From Ascidia mentula (taxonomy: Eukaryota > Chordata > Ascidiacea > Phlebobranchia > Ascidiidae): a stretch of DNA of 64,000 bases. The notes below the pieces were generated by a model, which was not told the DNA's origin, made no database searches, and saw nothing but the letters and a program-made list of their open reading frames with translations. Position numbers and translations under genes: made by a program. Where the stretch lies: assembly GCA_947561715.1 (NCBI GenBank), contig OX387197.1, positions 3,973,001 to 4,037,000 on the forward strand. Reading direction: 5' to 3'. Positions 36,801 through 49,200 of the stretch are shown piece after piece (position 1 is the stretch's first letter; each line of letters opens with the position of its first letter).

Positions 36801-39800
36801 AGACCCTCGAAAAACGTTGAAGCCCAAGTCAAATTCCCACAAAATGATGGACAAACCAATATCAAAGGTCAAATGGAGCGCAAATGCCGTCACAAATGTT
36901 TCACAGTCTTCCACAATTCCTGCTCAATGCGTGACATCATCTGGTGAAACCACTAAACCTCCAACATCTGGTCCCACTTTTAAGCTTGTTACATCGAACA
37001 AGGGTGGTTTGGAAACCAAGTCACTGATTCTCAGTGGAGTTTCTGGAAAACTGAAGGAAATTCTCACTTTGTTGGCTCAACAGCAACAGGTGAATAAATG
37101 TTGTATACATACTTGTTACAGACATGTTGACCATATGGACTTTTTACTTTTTAGTGTGTATTGGTTGCTTAACTTTCTTGCATCCTTTTCCCACTTATTG
37201 CAAGTTAACTAAAGGATAAAAAAATCCCTTTTTAAGGGTCCAGACAAACATATATACCCATTTAAATTTTTAGCAGTTTACAGTAAATTCTACCAATATA
37301 CGCTTTTTGACATCCTTGCACAAATTGTTACAGAAATCTGTTATGCGGAATTTAGAAGCATATTTTCATTTAATGATTTCAATCGTTTAAAAATATATTT
37401 GTGCATTCCAGCAACAGGGGGCAGCTACGACCACTGCGGACTCCTCCCAGCAGCAACAGAAAACTCTTCAACAACTTCTCACAGCAGTTTCAAACCTTAA
37501 AACATCCACTGCAAGTTTGCCGGGTGCCAACATCTCTACCAGCCCTTCCACGACATCCACGTCCATTAGCTCCAAAAGCACTAGCAGCAAAACTGCATCA
37601 AATGAAACTCTCAGGTCTGTTTTAACATCAGAAAGCCGAAAGTCTGTGCCCTCGCCCTTGTCGCTTATCCACGAAATCAAGCAAAATTTGAATAAAAAAT
37701 CTGACACTGTTGTCGCAACAACCAGGTTTTCTACAAAGGCAAAGCCACAATATGTTTACACTGTTCCTGCATCGTCATCAGTAAATTTGATACAAGCTCC
37801 TGGAAGTTCAACAATGACCACGGGTGGAGGTGTTTTGTCGTTGGGCAGGAGAGCAAGTGCAGATGACATGGAAACCTACCCTAAAACGACATTGGGCAGG
37901 AGGCATTCAATCCAAGAGCGCCCTAAATTGCAAAAGGTTGCAAAGGAGCTTGAATCTCCGAACACAAATGCTGAATCAAGCAATCAAATCACAGTTTTCG
38001 TCGACCAGGAAAAATCATCGACAAAAAAAGATTGCAAGGTCCGAGATGACAACTTCCTCATGGAGAATGAGTTGTTCGACATGGAGTTAGCATCCAAAGA
38101 ACAAAACGCACAAGACAGCACCCTGTCAGAACTAGACTTATTAGCAGGCAATGATCTTCCCCAACACGAAATATTACCATACATCGACTCTGTACCTTAC
38201 GGCAAAGCTGGTTTCTTGAACTTATCAGCACAGACGGCACAACCACGATTGTCACATCCCAGGACAGGGTTTACTATTCAAATGAAGTCAACGGATTTAA
38301 ACTCTCAAGGGTCTATCAACTTTGTGAATGAAGCTTCAAGTTACCCTACTTCAACTTCAAACCACCCCATTCCTGCTCCACTGACTGTGTGTTCCTTATT
38401 GGAACAAAAATCACCAGATGTCAAAAAAGAACTTCATGTTGGAGAGGAAGGAAAACACAAAGATGTGAATAATCGAACCGAGTCGACCCTTTTGCAACAG
38501 TGTATTGCTTCATCAGCAACAAAAGATTTTAATATTGAAGATGTCTTGCAGCAAGTAAGTAAATTATTGGGAAAACCAAGTTATAAGAGTATAGTAATAT
38601 GAAGGTTATGGTCCGGCTGTATATTTTCTTTTTGCCCCTAACCATGGTGTTTTTAACGTAAAGGCACCAGAAACCGGCGGTATACAGACTGCTGACGTGG
38701 TTGATCTGCATCCGATGATTGATGAAGTTGGAGTGCAGGAGACAGTTGAATGCGCTGATGAAAGCGGAAATGAAGAACAACCAGTACTTTTCAACAAACT
38801 ACCAGCCTATCTCTACTCTGGCAAAGTTCTCAGTTCAGGTATGAATGAAAAATGATGATATCAGTTTCTTTTTTGTGTAGTTGTAGACATAGGTGTCAAT
38901 TCCTATCTCCCAGAGAAGGCCAGCCTAACCTGTAAAATATCCAGGTTAGGCTGCCTACCCTGGTTTTAAAAGGTCGCTGTCGTTCTTTAAGCTGATATAT
39001 CGGCAATTATCATCGTTGTCATTCATCACGCACTGTGCTAAACATATATAAAGAAGAGCTCGATGAAATGGACAAAAAAAAACTTTTTAAATCAATTTGT
39101 GTTGCGTAGTACAACTCGCAAAAATATCTTCGCCGTTTTATAAATTAAAGTGGGTGTTGTTAAGTTCATTAATTTTAGTTTTTTTTCAATAAATGTTGAT
39201 ATGTTTCAAGCTCTTATTGTTTTCTATGACAAAAGCACCAAGTCCGTAAATTGACTCGGTAATCGCGAGACAAGTACGACACGAATATGCCACAGAACCC
39301 AGGCCCAACAATAATTTTCCCTGACCTAACCTGGAAACTGAAAAAATCGACGCCTATGGTTGTAGGTATAGGTGGAATGTAACAGGGTCCTTAACCAAGG
39401 ACTGGGACTGGCTCTGGTCTGTACACAAAGAACCAATTATTGGCACAAAAAATGCTACATACACACCCCATGTCTGCACAACCAACAAATAAACTGTAGT
39501 TTGACACAGCTTTTTTTGAAATTTTTTGATTCAACAATTATTTAAATGTAAATAAATCATTACTTCCTCTGCAATAACTATTGATTATATTCAAGCACTG
39601 ATCATTTCTTTCAAGGTACCACTACCAGCCAATCATCAAACGAGTATCGCAATAATCCAGCGGTAAAGGGTTTAAAAGATCTGAACCACGACCCTTTAAT
39701 TGGAAGTTTGGAGAAAGAACAAGACCAGGAAGTTTTACATTACAACAAGGTTCCTCACTATCTGAGAGGGGGAAAGGTCCTTCCCAGGTGTGTTGGTTGT

Positions 39801-42800
39801 TTCTTTGTAACAGTGTAGATAACGTTTCTTGCCCAGTATTACATGAAGTTTTTTTGCCGGTCCTTCAATATTATTTTTACATTAAATGGATTTCTTTTGG
39901 TACGGAGCGCATACTTTTGCCTTATTATATTTTATTTTTTATTTTTATATGTTCTTTTAAATACATTTTAGATAATTAAATGGGCTGTCAAAGTATTTAA
40001 AAATTTAGTGGTCCGTAATTGCAAAAGATTCAATACACAATACTAATATATGGAGAAAATCTGCTCATGGATTGAAATGAGTTGCAATTTAATTATAGAA
40101 AATAAATGTGCTTCAAGCAACTACGTTGTTAATTTGGTTTCACTATTTATTGTCCGAATCCATGTCAAATTTGTTTGTTTCAGTTACAGAATGAACAGAA
40201 ACTAATGGGTTTACACTGATAATGATTGATTTTTTTGTTAAATTACATAAACCACAGCAGGGCAGGGTTGGATTTAAAAAATCAATACCGATATAAATTG
40301 GTTGGTTTGCAATTGTAATTAAAATTAAACGTGTAAAATAAAATTTTGGACAACCAGTGTTTTTTCCAAACAATTTGCTCCGATGCTTAAGCTTTTCACA
40401 ATCCTAGTTTTAAAAATAATAAATTTTCTTAGAATGCCGAAGGACTTGCATTCTGTGGGTAGCCGACATCGTGCAATGAGCTCTGACAATTTTGAAAACT
40501 ATCCTGTATTGAAACGGACACCAGAGGGCGCTGTGGTCAACACAAAAGAATTGTTTTACTCCAGGCTTCCATCATATTACAGGTACGAAAACTTCTTTGC
40601 CATTTTTCTTGTGTACTTATAAAAAGTAAATTTATGACTAAAGACAATAAAATCATAGTCTTATGTCACTAAACTGTTCCTCTTTGGAATTCGGCACTTT
40701 TTGAAAATGTGAAGAAAAAAACTGGTTTGTTTTGCTGCGTTTGTTTTACGCACAAGTGTCCAATCAAGTAACGTTTGGTGTTTTTCTTGCAAAGTTTTGT
40801 GAATATTTTCTACTTGTTGTGTTTTAGTTCTGGTCGTTATCATGTGGTTGACACAGTAACTGAACCTCCGCCGACAGAAGATGTTACCGTTACCCCGGAA
40901 ACCATGTGGAAACAGGATCAAGAGGAAAAGTAAGTCTAACTATTTTTTGGAAATTCGGATATTAGGCCAAACCAAAAATGACGCACAACAATTGACAATT
41001 AGTTTAAATCGTAAATGAAAAACATCATCAACACAGAAATTACTGATATGTAAACGACTGTTCCGTCGGTACAGTCTCGTTCCTTCAGTCGTATCTTATG
41101 CGACAACTTACTAATCGCAGGCGCAAGAAGCGTGAAAAGAAGAAGAAACGAAAGAAGAAGCGAAAGAAGCAGAGCAAAAAACAGGAAAAACAACTGGAAA
41201 ACGACCGCCTTCTCTACTCCAAACTTCCCCACTACTTTCTTGCCGGTCGTCGCTCATTGGTTCCCGATCGCCGAGCCTCGGAGCAGTCGTATTCCTCTTC
41301 GCTCTCTGATACGTCAATTTCGGACGACCAAGAAGCTAACACCAGTTTCAGGTCCCGCACGTATCAACGTTCCTACTCACCTAAGCGTGGCCGTTCCGCT
41401 TCGACTAACAGCTGGAGTTCAAGGTCACCTTCCCGTAGTCCGGAGTAAGTGTGTGTCTGGTATATTACTAATGTTAAGACGAATTCTGACAGTTTTTCGC
41501 TTCTGTTTTAAGTTGAAAGTCTCAAATTACCGATTTAAAAAAAATTTAAATGGGTTTGAATCTGATCTCTGTCTTGCAATTTCGACATTGAACAGAATTC
41601 CATTTTCTTGCAGTCGGTCGTGGAGGTCACAGCGTTACAGAGTTAACTCAAGGTCTCCGACTCGTCGCTACAGCTCATCCGATTCTGATTATTCCACTCA
41701 CAGGTATTGTACATCAACTTTTCGGTTTTCATAACATAACATGTTCTTGAAAATTCAAACGGTTGAATCTTGAAAAATTTACGATTGAATTCATTGTCAC
41801 ATAATTTTGTGAATAACAGTTATTTGATGCTTATGGTTCAATACAGTAGCAACTAACTATATTATATAAAACATCTTCTTTTCTGAACAATTTATTTTAT
41901 GTGTTTCCACCAATGTGCAATAGGTCAAAGGTCACACGAAAACGTCGCCGATCGCCTTACTCCAGTGGTTCGGATTGGGAGAGCAAACGTCGTAAGAAAG
42001 CAGACGATCGAAAACGAGAGGTTAAGGTAAAATGGGCGTGTCCGTTAAAAAAGGGGCGTGTCGACAACGTCGTTATTTGAATGCGACCCCTTTTTTGTTT
42101 CACTGCAGACATCGGTTTTACAAACAAAATGCCAGTTTCAACAAAGCAATGTCAACAATACAAATGACTTCATCAGTTTTTATATGTTAGAGCTTTGGCA
42201 ATTTGCATTGTTCTAAACTAAACGATTGTCCAATATCCAACCGCCTTTAGTTTGCTCGTTCGGCCAGTAAGTGATCCTCTATGTTTCGCATTACAGAACA
42301 AGGCTATACAGGAACGTCGTGTTCTCTACGTTGGTGGCATCGATGATTCTGTGTCGAAAAACGACCTCCGTAGAAGGTTCGAGAAGTTTGGAACCATCGA
42401 AGAAATATCCCTGCATTTCCGTAGAGACAGGTAAGATTCTGCGTTAACCCCCATTACGTTGATTAACAATCGTTTCACAATTTAATCCGATTTTATCTAC
42501 GTAAAATCATGCATTAACCGTACAAAGAAAAGGAAAGATTAAGACATAATTTTGTGAGTGGAGAAGCCATTCAAATTCCCCAACTATGTAAACAATGCTA
42601 TGAAGCCTGAAAAATGCTTCTAAGCCCCTTTATTACATCTTATTCGTTTTTTTATAAATGGCTTTGTATATATGAAGTGATGGCATGATCACTTCTACAA
42701 ATAAGTCAAGATATTCCACTGTGTACCCTCATAACATTTATATTCACGTATTTTAACAATTATTACGTCATACAGAGACAGTTATGCCTTCATTACGTTC

Positions 42801-43629
42801 CGCTTCACTTGCGACACATTCGAGGCAATCGAGAAGGGCAATAGTGACGTCACACAGAAAAAATACACCCTTTGTTTTGGTGGACGTCGTGAGTTTTGTC
42901 AAGTCGAATACGCCGACCTTGGTAAGCCAAAGAACTCCATGTATTGGGGGAACATTGTTTTTTTGGGAAAATTGCTGGGTTTTAATTGACAGCTTGGCTG
43001 TAAAGTATGGTGATTATGGTTGACACAGTAGAACACTGGGAGTTGATGGTAATAACTTCTATACGTTCCATTATTTTACGTAATCCAATGAGCCCAAACA
43101 TATGTAATCGTTTTTATTATTCGCATTAATGTAGTGTTAACAAATGATAAAGGTATTTAATAAAATGGTATAGGCATCGCTAAAACTACAGAAGTAGTAC
43201 CAACCCTCTTTCGCCAAAAACTTCCTTGGAAAATTTTATTATCATATGATTATTGTGACACGGGGCCTGACGGCACTATTGGTTGAGCTTTGCTTGGTCA
43301 TAGTGTTTCCACCTTGTTTTCTCCGTTTTGGTGGCACATAGTTTGGTGCCCAACGGATGACGGTGATTGTATAGTCACCACAAAGTGGAAGTCTTTGCTT
43401 GGCCATTTGGTCAGCAAAGTCGTCTTATAGTCACACCAGCTGCACCGATGAGACCTTTTAGGTCGAAACAGTGGCCATCTGTCTGCAGCTTACACACAAT
43501 TGAAATTTTATTGTTTGGACAAAGAACTTACAATGTTATTTTTTCCCAGACGAGGCGCCAGAGAGCAATCAACAAGCGTCGGCAGAAGACGATTTCGATA
43601 CTTTGCTTAAAAAGGCGATGAGGCGGTGA
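30852..43629 (+). CDS. PGC-1/PPRC1-family transcriptional coactivator, 19 exons
   Basis: Coding exons: 30852-30914, 31524-31742, 31931-32236, 34299-34425, 34819-35011, 35178-35245, 35590-35664, 35816-37089, 37412-38554, 38664-38838, 39616-39787, 40433-40582, 40828-40929, 41121-41444, 41614-41703, 41924-42026, 42297-42430, 42776-42921 and 43550-43629. All join in phase and give 1647 residues, near human PPRC1 (about 1660). Domains: acidic N-terminus with LSQLL and DLDELLDIGD; FTELLKHF (about 222), matching PGC-1 alpha SELLKYL; the HCF-1-binding tetrapeptide EHDY (409-412), followed by CQ as in PGC-1 DHDYCQ; LQQLL in exon 9; four KLPxY repeats (about 1200-1400); an Arg/Ser-rich segment; an RRM (about 1530-1615) starting QERRVLYVGGI; and the end DDFDTLLKKAMRR, like PGC-1 DFDSLLKEAQRSLRR. 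The family docks on nuclear receptors, NRF-1 and HCF-1 to drive mitochondrial genes. Introns hold two hammerhead repeat loci and two hAT-type MITEs. Confidence 0.93.
30983..31378. mobile_element. Possible hAT-type MITE in PGC-1 intron 1
   Basis: The segment starts CGGGGATCTGCAACC and ends GTTGCCAACCCC, imperfect terminal inverted repeats of a type common in non-autonomous hAT elements. No convincing 8-bp target duplication is seen, so the limits are approximate. Confidence 0.35.
32449..32501 (-). ncRNA. Type I hammerhead ribozyme, intact, R3 left arm
   Basis: On the minus strand all parts fit: stem I AGCUGCA/UGCAGCU (7 bp), core CUGAUGA, stem II GACC/GGUC with loop UUUUA, GAA, stem III ACAG/CUGU with loop UGGCCAU, and cleavage base C after GU. 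It is antisense to PGC-1. Confidence 0.9.
32739..32791 (+). ncRNA. Type I hammerhead ribozyme, intact, R3 right arm, sense in PGC-1 intron 3
   Basis: It is base-for-base the same 53-nt motif as the left arm but on the plus strand. Every invariant hammerhead position is present (C3 to A9, G12-A13-A14, A15.1-U16.1, C17). Cleavage would fall after the GUC, four bases before the end of stem I. Because PGC-1 is transcribed in this direction, the motif is made in its pre-mRNA. Confidence 0.9.
33382..33920. mobile_element. hAT-type MITE with 8-bp target duplication, PGC-1 intron 3
   Basis: The terminal inverted repeats are CAGGGGCGTATCCAGG and CCTGGATACGCCCATG, with one mismatch. The exact direct repeat CATATAAC flanks both sides (33374-33381 and 33921-33928). 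G/C runs sit just inside both ends. The 539-bp element has no transposase. An 8-bp duplication and CAG-type ends indicate the hAT superfamily. It contains a short tandem array near 33668-33747. Confidence 0.9.
33668..33747. repeat. Four tandem 19-20-bp units inside the MITE
   Basis: The unit is close to ACATGTTTGGTAACAATGC and is repeated four times with substitutions. Confidence 0.75.
34507..34686. repeat. Perfect 90-bp tandem duplication, PGC-1 intron 4
   Basis: The block 34507-34596 is repeated exactly at 34597-34686, from TACCCCTGTTTGATGATACT to the T-run. Identity implies a recent duplication, or an assembly artefact. Confidence 0.9.
38880..39366. mobile_element. hAT-type MITE, PGC-1 intron 10
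   Basis: The element 38888-39358 has ends CATAGGTGTCAATT and AATCGACGCCTATG-like inverted repeats, with further inverted similarity inside (CAGCCTAACCTG and GACCTAACCTGG). It is flanked by GTTGTAGA (38880-38887) and GTTGTAGG (39359-39366), an 8-bp duplication with one change. No coding capacity. Confidence 0.75.
43239..43500 (+). repeat. Hammerhead-bearing repeat, locus R4, PGC-1 intron 18
   Basis: This near full-length copy is in the sense of PGC-1. It starts ATTATCATATGATTATTGTG, runs through CACGGGGCCTGACGGCACTA and the body, and ends with the ribozyme and CTTACACACAATTG. It lies just before the last coding exon (43550). Confidence 0.88.
43438..43490 (+). ncRNA. Hammerhead ribozyme motif, R4 (core mutated)
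   Basis: It is identical to the intact R3 motif except that the core reads CCGAUGA instead of CUGAUGA. The changed residue is the invariant U4, so cleavage is probably lost. Confidence 0.75.
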
Positions 43630-43948
43630 CGGCGGTCAGTAGTTTTGCGGGATTTCTCCTTGTTTTCTGTGCGAAAACACCCACGTTTTGACTTCCACAT
43701 TAAACCCATGCAATCAGCTAATTAGACCTTGTTACCAAATTCAACTGGGGTTAACCACAATTGCGTTTGTCTTTTTGAAAGGTTGAACTTGCGAGCGATC
43801 TCAAAATCGTTTCTTGTGTATTTTCACAAAAAAAAGACAGCGGTTCCTACGAAACATTAAAAAAAAACAATAGTTATCATTTGAAAACGCCTTTGAATGG
43901 ACCGACCCCCATATAAAGCCATGCAGAATTGGTAACAGTTTTTTCATT

Positions 43949-43954
43949 AATAAA
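43949..43954 (+). promoter_or_regulatory. Candidate poly(A) signal of PGC-1
   Basis: AATAAA occurs 320 bp after the stop codon, the first on the plus strand that I noticed downstream of the gene. Confidence 0.45.
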
Positions 43955-46232
43955 CGTAGCAATGACAATCTACTGGTTAACACCATGTGTTTATTCATAC
44001 GTCTGGACACACTGTGTTGTTAAGCGAGACCTCTCGAGTACCTGTATCGTCTCCGTTATGCGTATTATCTTTTACCCGGTGTACTTGGTGGTGCTACGTT
44101 CATTTTTGTGTGTGTGCGCGTGTGTGTTACGTTCTCAGTTCAAAGTGTTTCGTGATTTTAGTTGTGCTTGTGTCAGAAATATGTTCCATAATACCGAAGT
44201 GCTTCACTGGCTGTGTAACCAACTTATTGAATAATTTAATAATGCTGGATCCCCCGATGTGCGTGTTGCAGAATGTCACAAATATCAGTAAATGCATTTT
44301 TCTGATAATTTATGAAAACTAAATTGGAATTATTCTGTATTTCACTTTACAAACAAATTTTACATTTATTTCTGTCCGCTTTTTGCCATCTCCAGCTTTC
44401 AAAAACGACTGCAGAAATCCATTTGTTTTTCATTCGTGCCCCACATGTTGTTCCACACCACTGCCAAGCCCATCTTATGCTTTACTGCAATTTTTACGTT
44501 TTGTCGCATTTTTTTGGTTTTTAAGCGTGCACTTGGTCGTTGCGTGCGATTTTCGAATGCTCCTTTTTTGTGTTCTTTTTTGTTGACGTTCGTCGGCCTT
44601 GCAAAAGGGAATAAAAAATTCTCGTGAAATTGCTGTTGCAACGGATTTATTTCTGTCATATACAGTAGTTTCATATACAGTGCCTACTGGCACCCAAAGC
44701 TATTGTTACAGATTGCTTGAAAACTACAATATACCACTGGTCATGCAGATCTTGCTAAGGCATGTAACTAAAGATTACGTACGTTTTTGACTGTTAGTTA
44801 GGACATTTTTGGTGGTGACAAAGTGGCTTTCTTTTGGTAAAACCGCCGGTTTAATTGGTTTCGGTGCTGGCAGAAGTAAAAGAAGAGCTCCCAGAGTACG
44901 GGCTCGAATCACCACCCATACAGAAGCATATTTAATGACACTTAATCCTAACAGGAACACACAACTGGACAGTGGACATTTGTTTATTTTCCCCATCCCA
45001 GCAATAAACGACCTTATCCGATTTCTTGACACTGGAACATCCAGCGCTGGCCGGCCGACTTTTGGTACAGGCATTCTACCCCGCCCAGACCAGTCTACAC
45101 AGTAACATTATCGACTAGTAATCATGTTTCTGCCTTCAACAGAGACAACGCTCGAAGCTACTCTCGCAGTGGGCCTATTGTTTCAGTTCGAAGAAGCCTG
45201 GCGTATCCACGCAACTATCAAATTACAACTGCTGCTGTTGAATGATATACGACCGGAGAGGTATTAAACAGCTAGAAAGAGGTACGTGCTGTCAGTAGAC
45301 ACAGTTCCACGAACCGGTATGCACATTGCTGTATATTTGGTTGTAAGTTATTGGTATTGTTTCATTTAGAGTTGAAGTGTTGCTACTTGTATGCAGTTCA
45401 AGGTCAGAAGGTTACGCGCTCTTAACTACAGCATGGGTTGGACAAACCAGACTTTGAAAGTTGGATAAATTTTATTGCAATTGACTCCTAATTGCAAAAA
45501 TATCAGTTGGTCGAGTTGGAGTGGTTTAAATTAGGGTCGTGGTAAACAAGTGGTCCAGGAGCACTGTGGCAAAAAGCTTGCAAGCGACCTTCTCAAATTG
45601 AACTTAATGATGGATCTTGTGTATTGATTTTAGGGAAAATATGTCATGTATGAACGAAATGTAAAGCAAGTATATAATTGCCTACAACATAGCACTACAA
45701 ATCAAATTTTGTTGAAACACCCATTTTCCATTAGAAAGCACTTGACAACCGCAAATCTCATGTAATAAGCTATGCCAAAACCACAAAATATTTGCACCCC
45801 CTTGAAGAGAGCCGCATGTTTTTTACGTCAGTCAGTCGTGAAGTGCATCCTGCTTATGACAAGGTCGAAGACCCTAGAGCGCAAAGATTTCATTTTCTGT
45901 GTTTTTTGAGATTTAAGCGGCTGTGTCTACCTAATTAGGCATAACGCAATCTTAGTTCGGGCAAACTTATAATTTAAAAAGCTCTGCATGGAAAAAAGTG
46001 AAAGATGGTTACAGTTCAAGGTAAGAAAATGTAACAAATCTACTCTATCTACCAGAATCAAAACTGTTAATTTCCGCTTTCTTCTCTCAAACTGTTCACA
46101 CCATTTTGCTATGTAAGCCCCATTATTGATCACAATTGTCCATTATGACATAAGGTCAATGGTATTAAGCTAACTTTAAACAGTACAATTTTGCTACACG
46201 TTTTCAATGAACAAAGCGTTATCAACATTACC
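43955..46232. other. Intergenic region between PGC-1 and the THEG-like gene
   Basis: No gene is recognised. Overlapping open frames near 44399-45105 on both strands lack splice support and resemblance. A short frame at 45988-46020 (MEKSERWLQFK, then GTAAGA) looks like a mini-exon, but its phase does not fit the THEG-like exon at 46316. Confidence 0.35.
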
Positions 46233-49200
46233 ATGACTATCGCAACGAGGCGTTCGGGTAGGTTAGAAAAGATCAACTTTTTTTAACTACTAACATTTAA
46301 TGCCAATTTTTTTAGGCCCCGTGAACTACCAGACCAACATTCTACCAACAACTCCCAGGTAAGTTAAGTCTTATAGTTTGAGTTTTTGTTTCTCAATACG
46401 ACGTAAATTACGAATACATTACGCTTGCATAGTGACCGGCCTCTTTCGCGCGGATATTCGAAGCAACGAATACTTTCACTGTCGAAACCGAAGGACACAA
46501 AGCAAATATGGCTGACAAGTTTTGGGTTTGTAAAACTAACTAGTTGAATCACATTTAAAAATGAGTAATTTAGAAATATTTCCTAACGGAAATGGTTCTT
46601 AAAGGCATGGAAGGGTGTGCATATGATTTTGCGTGGGAATGTTGCTGTACACTGTTTTTTGAAATACTTGCTTTGCACTTGCACAACAACAGTGGCTGTA
46701 ATTTTCGTGCAGACCAAAGCTGTACTGGGGCGACCAAGACATGATGTGGCCGGTTTCCAAGGAAACGCTCCACTCCAGACCGACTGCCCGACTTGTACAG
46801 CTCGCAGCAGCCAAGAAAAACTTTCAACTTGGCACAAAACAGGTGAAATGACGAAAGTCCAATAACGGAAATATTCTTTGGGAAATCTGTTGTTTCCGTT
46901 GTGGGGAGAACAGTAGTAATTTTGAAAGTTACCATGCCATTTATCTGGTTGCACTAGTGATATTATTGCCAATTTTTGGAATTTGCTATAGTAGTGTTCC
47001 TTTTTTGAACTGGGTTTTAATTGCTGCATAGCAAAATCTCCATATTTTCAGGTAAATAGACCGGAGTTTGTGTACAGCTGCGGGCGGAACTCACAGATAT
47101 GGGAAGTTAGCAAGATGGCGATGAAGGCAGAGCCAAGTAACCACCTGAGTAAGCTCGCCAAACCAAAGCAGCCTCCACCGCAATACCAGGAACACCGGTA
47201 AGCTCCAACGAACATCCCAGAATAACTTTTAATGAAATCTGCTTGCTGTGCAAAGCCACGTATATATTCCGTTTCATTGTGTGGAGTAATTTTAACATTT
47301 TAATTTACAAATCTAAATCAATATCATTTTTATACACTCTTTACAACCTTTGAACATCACAACAACACAGTATATGCCATTTATATAGGTGCCATTATTT
47401 CCTAAAACGGATTTAAAGACTTTCTCATCCAGATGTAACGGGAGTAAAGTTCAACAAGTCCTTATTTAGCATCCAGACAGCCGTAATTAGGATTCCGATT
47501 GGTCTAACTTTGTTCCGTCGCTTCCCCAAGCAATTCAGCCACAACAGCTGTCTGCTGAATCCCATACACAACAAAAAGCTTTTGTTAGGGAGCGTCCGCT
47601 TATGGTTGGCACGCGTCGGACACGAAAGCTTCAAAGCCTAAAGGGCACTCGATAAATGCCGTAATTGCCACTTAGCTGTGATTGACAATTTGAACTACAT
47701 ATGGTTATTAGCGTTATCGTGGTTTCTTTTTTAGAACAAGGTTTTTTTCAGATAACTTTGTAAGCATTGTTTGGCCCGTTATCCGTATAAATCCATCCCA
47801 AATATCCTTATAATCCGACTCCATTTTTCACATTCTTCTTCCGTCCACTACAGTGCATTACGCAGTAATTTGGTAGTAGTTAAATGTATTTTTATAGTAA
47901 ATGTAGGAGAGCGTTTAATTGCACGATCACATTTGTCGAAAAAGCAACATAGTCTTTCTTGGTTATTGGTACATTTTAATGCGTATGGAGGCCACACTTG
48001 ATGCCCACATATGTACAGCCGCATGCAAATTGTAATTGCATATTTGTTAACTTTTCCGTTTCTTCATCATGCTATAGAAGTCACCCAAGAGAGTTGTTGG
48101 TCCCCGCATGTTCTGTCATAACGCTTATGACCTAAATCTCCCGTTACTCGACCCCACATTTCCAACCACCCGTAATGGTGTATCGGATTATGAAAACGAC
48201 ACCCTGTCACAGCCAGGAGATGCGCCCAAGGCAACCTGGACATCGATCATTCTCTTGTTTTAGTCTTTTGTTTAACTTTAAACGTAAACTGTTGCGACAC
48301 GCGACAATTGCTGTTACTTGCGACACGCGACAACTGCTGTTACTGCTTGCAGATAAAAAAGAAACCCCCCAGAATCTTATGTACACGCGGCTTCGTAAAG
48401 CTAGTACATGCTAAATAGAACACGCCTGTCTTTAGTGGCAAGCGTACATATCAAACCATCATCCTTGGTCGTAGAAAATTAAACTTGCATCACGTCATTT
48501 TAACGCAAGTTCTCATAACACCTGCTCCACAATAGCTCCCGGCACGACAAATCCTGTACTTTTAGTCTTTGTACTTCAAAGTGTACAACAATTATCAGCC
48601 AAAATTGTTTGATTTAGTTTTACTTAAATATTGATTCCAGGCACAACCACCAGTACAGTTGCGGTCGTGTTTCCCCCATCTGGCAAGTCGGTATTGGAGC
48701 GTTGAGATGTCCGGACCGACCGAGGACTGCCGAGCTCGCTAAGCCGAAAACTCCCCACCTAGAATACGTTCCGAATAGCGAGGTACTGATTATGTGGCTA
48801 TTGGCTGTTTGACTGTTGTAATCTCAGGCTTTATGTGCCAGTATTTGTACAGGACTTTGTCTAAGATCATGATTTATAATACTGATGCCCTCGAGAGAAA
48901 AAAACACGTCGGTGCGAGGACCTTTTGTAATAGAGATCATTCGACATTATCAGTGAAACCAAACTTTTCAATAGAAATGCCTTAATTCGTGGGACCCTAT
49001 TTATTAATCAAGGCGTATGGCCCCCTGCTGCGTCGCACCGGCTGCACCCCTCTTAACCTCGTGGGACCTGATTTATAATAACCTGCAACTGTCGCCCATA
49101 AATAAAACCCGAACTGTGGGCGAGGACATGTCGCGACCCAAAATTAAGCTTAGAAAGCCCCAAAAATGCCGAAAAAGTTGTGACAGAGGCATTGTTTGTC

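Noticed and set aside
44809-45250. Possible gene upstream of THEG-like exons
   Set aside because: Overlapping frames on both strands show no conserved motif, and their phases do not connect to the THEG-like exons.
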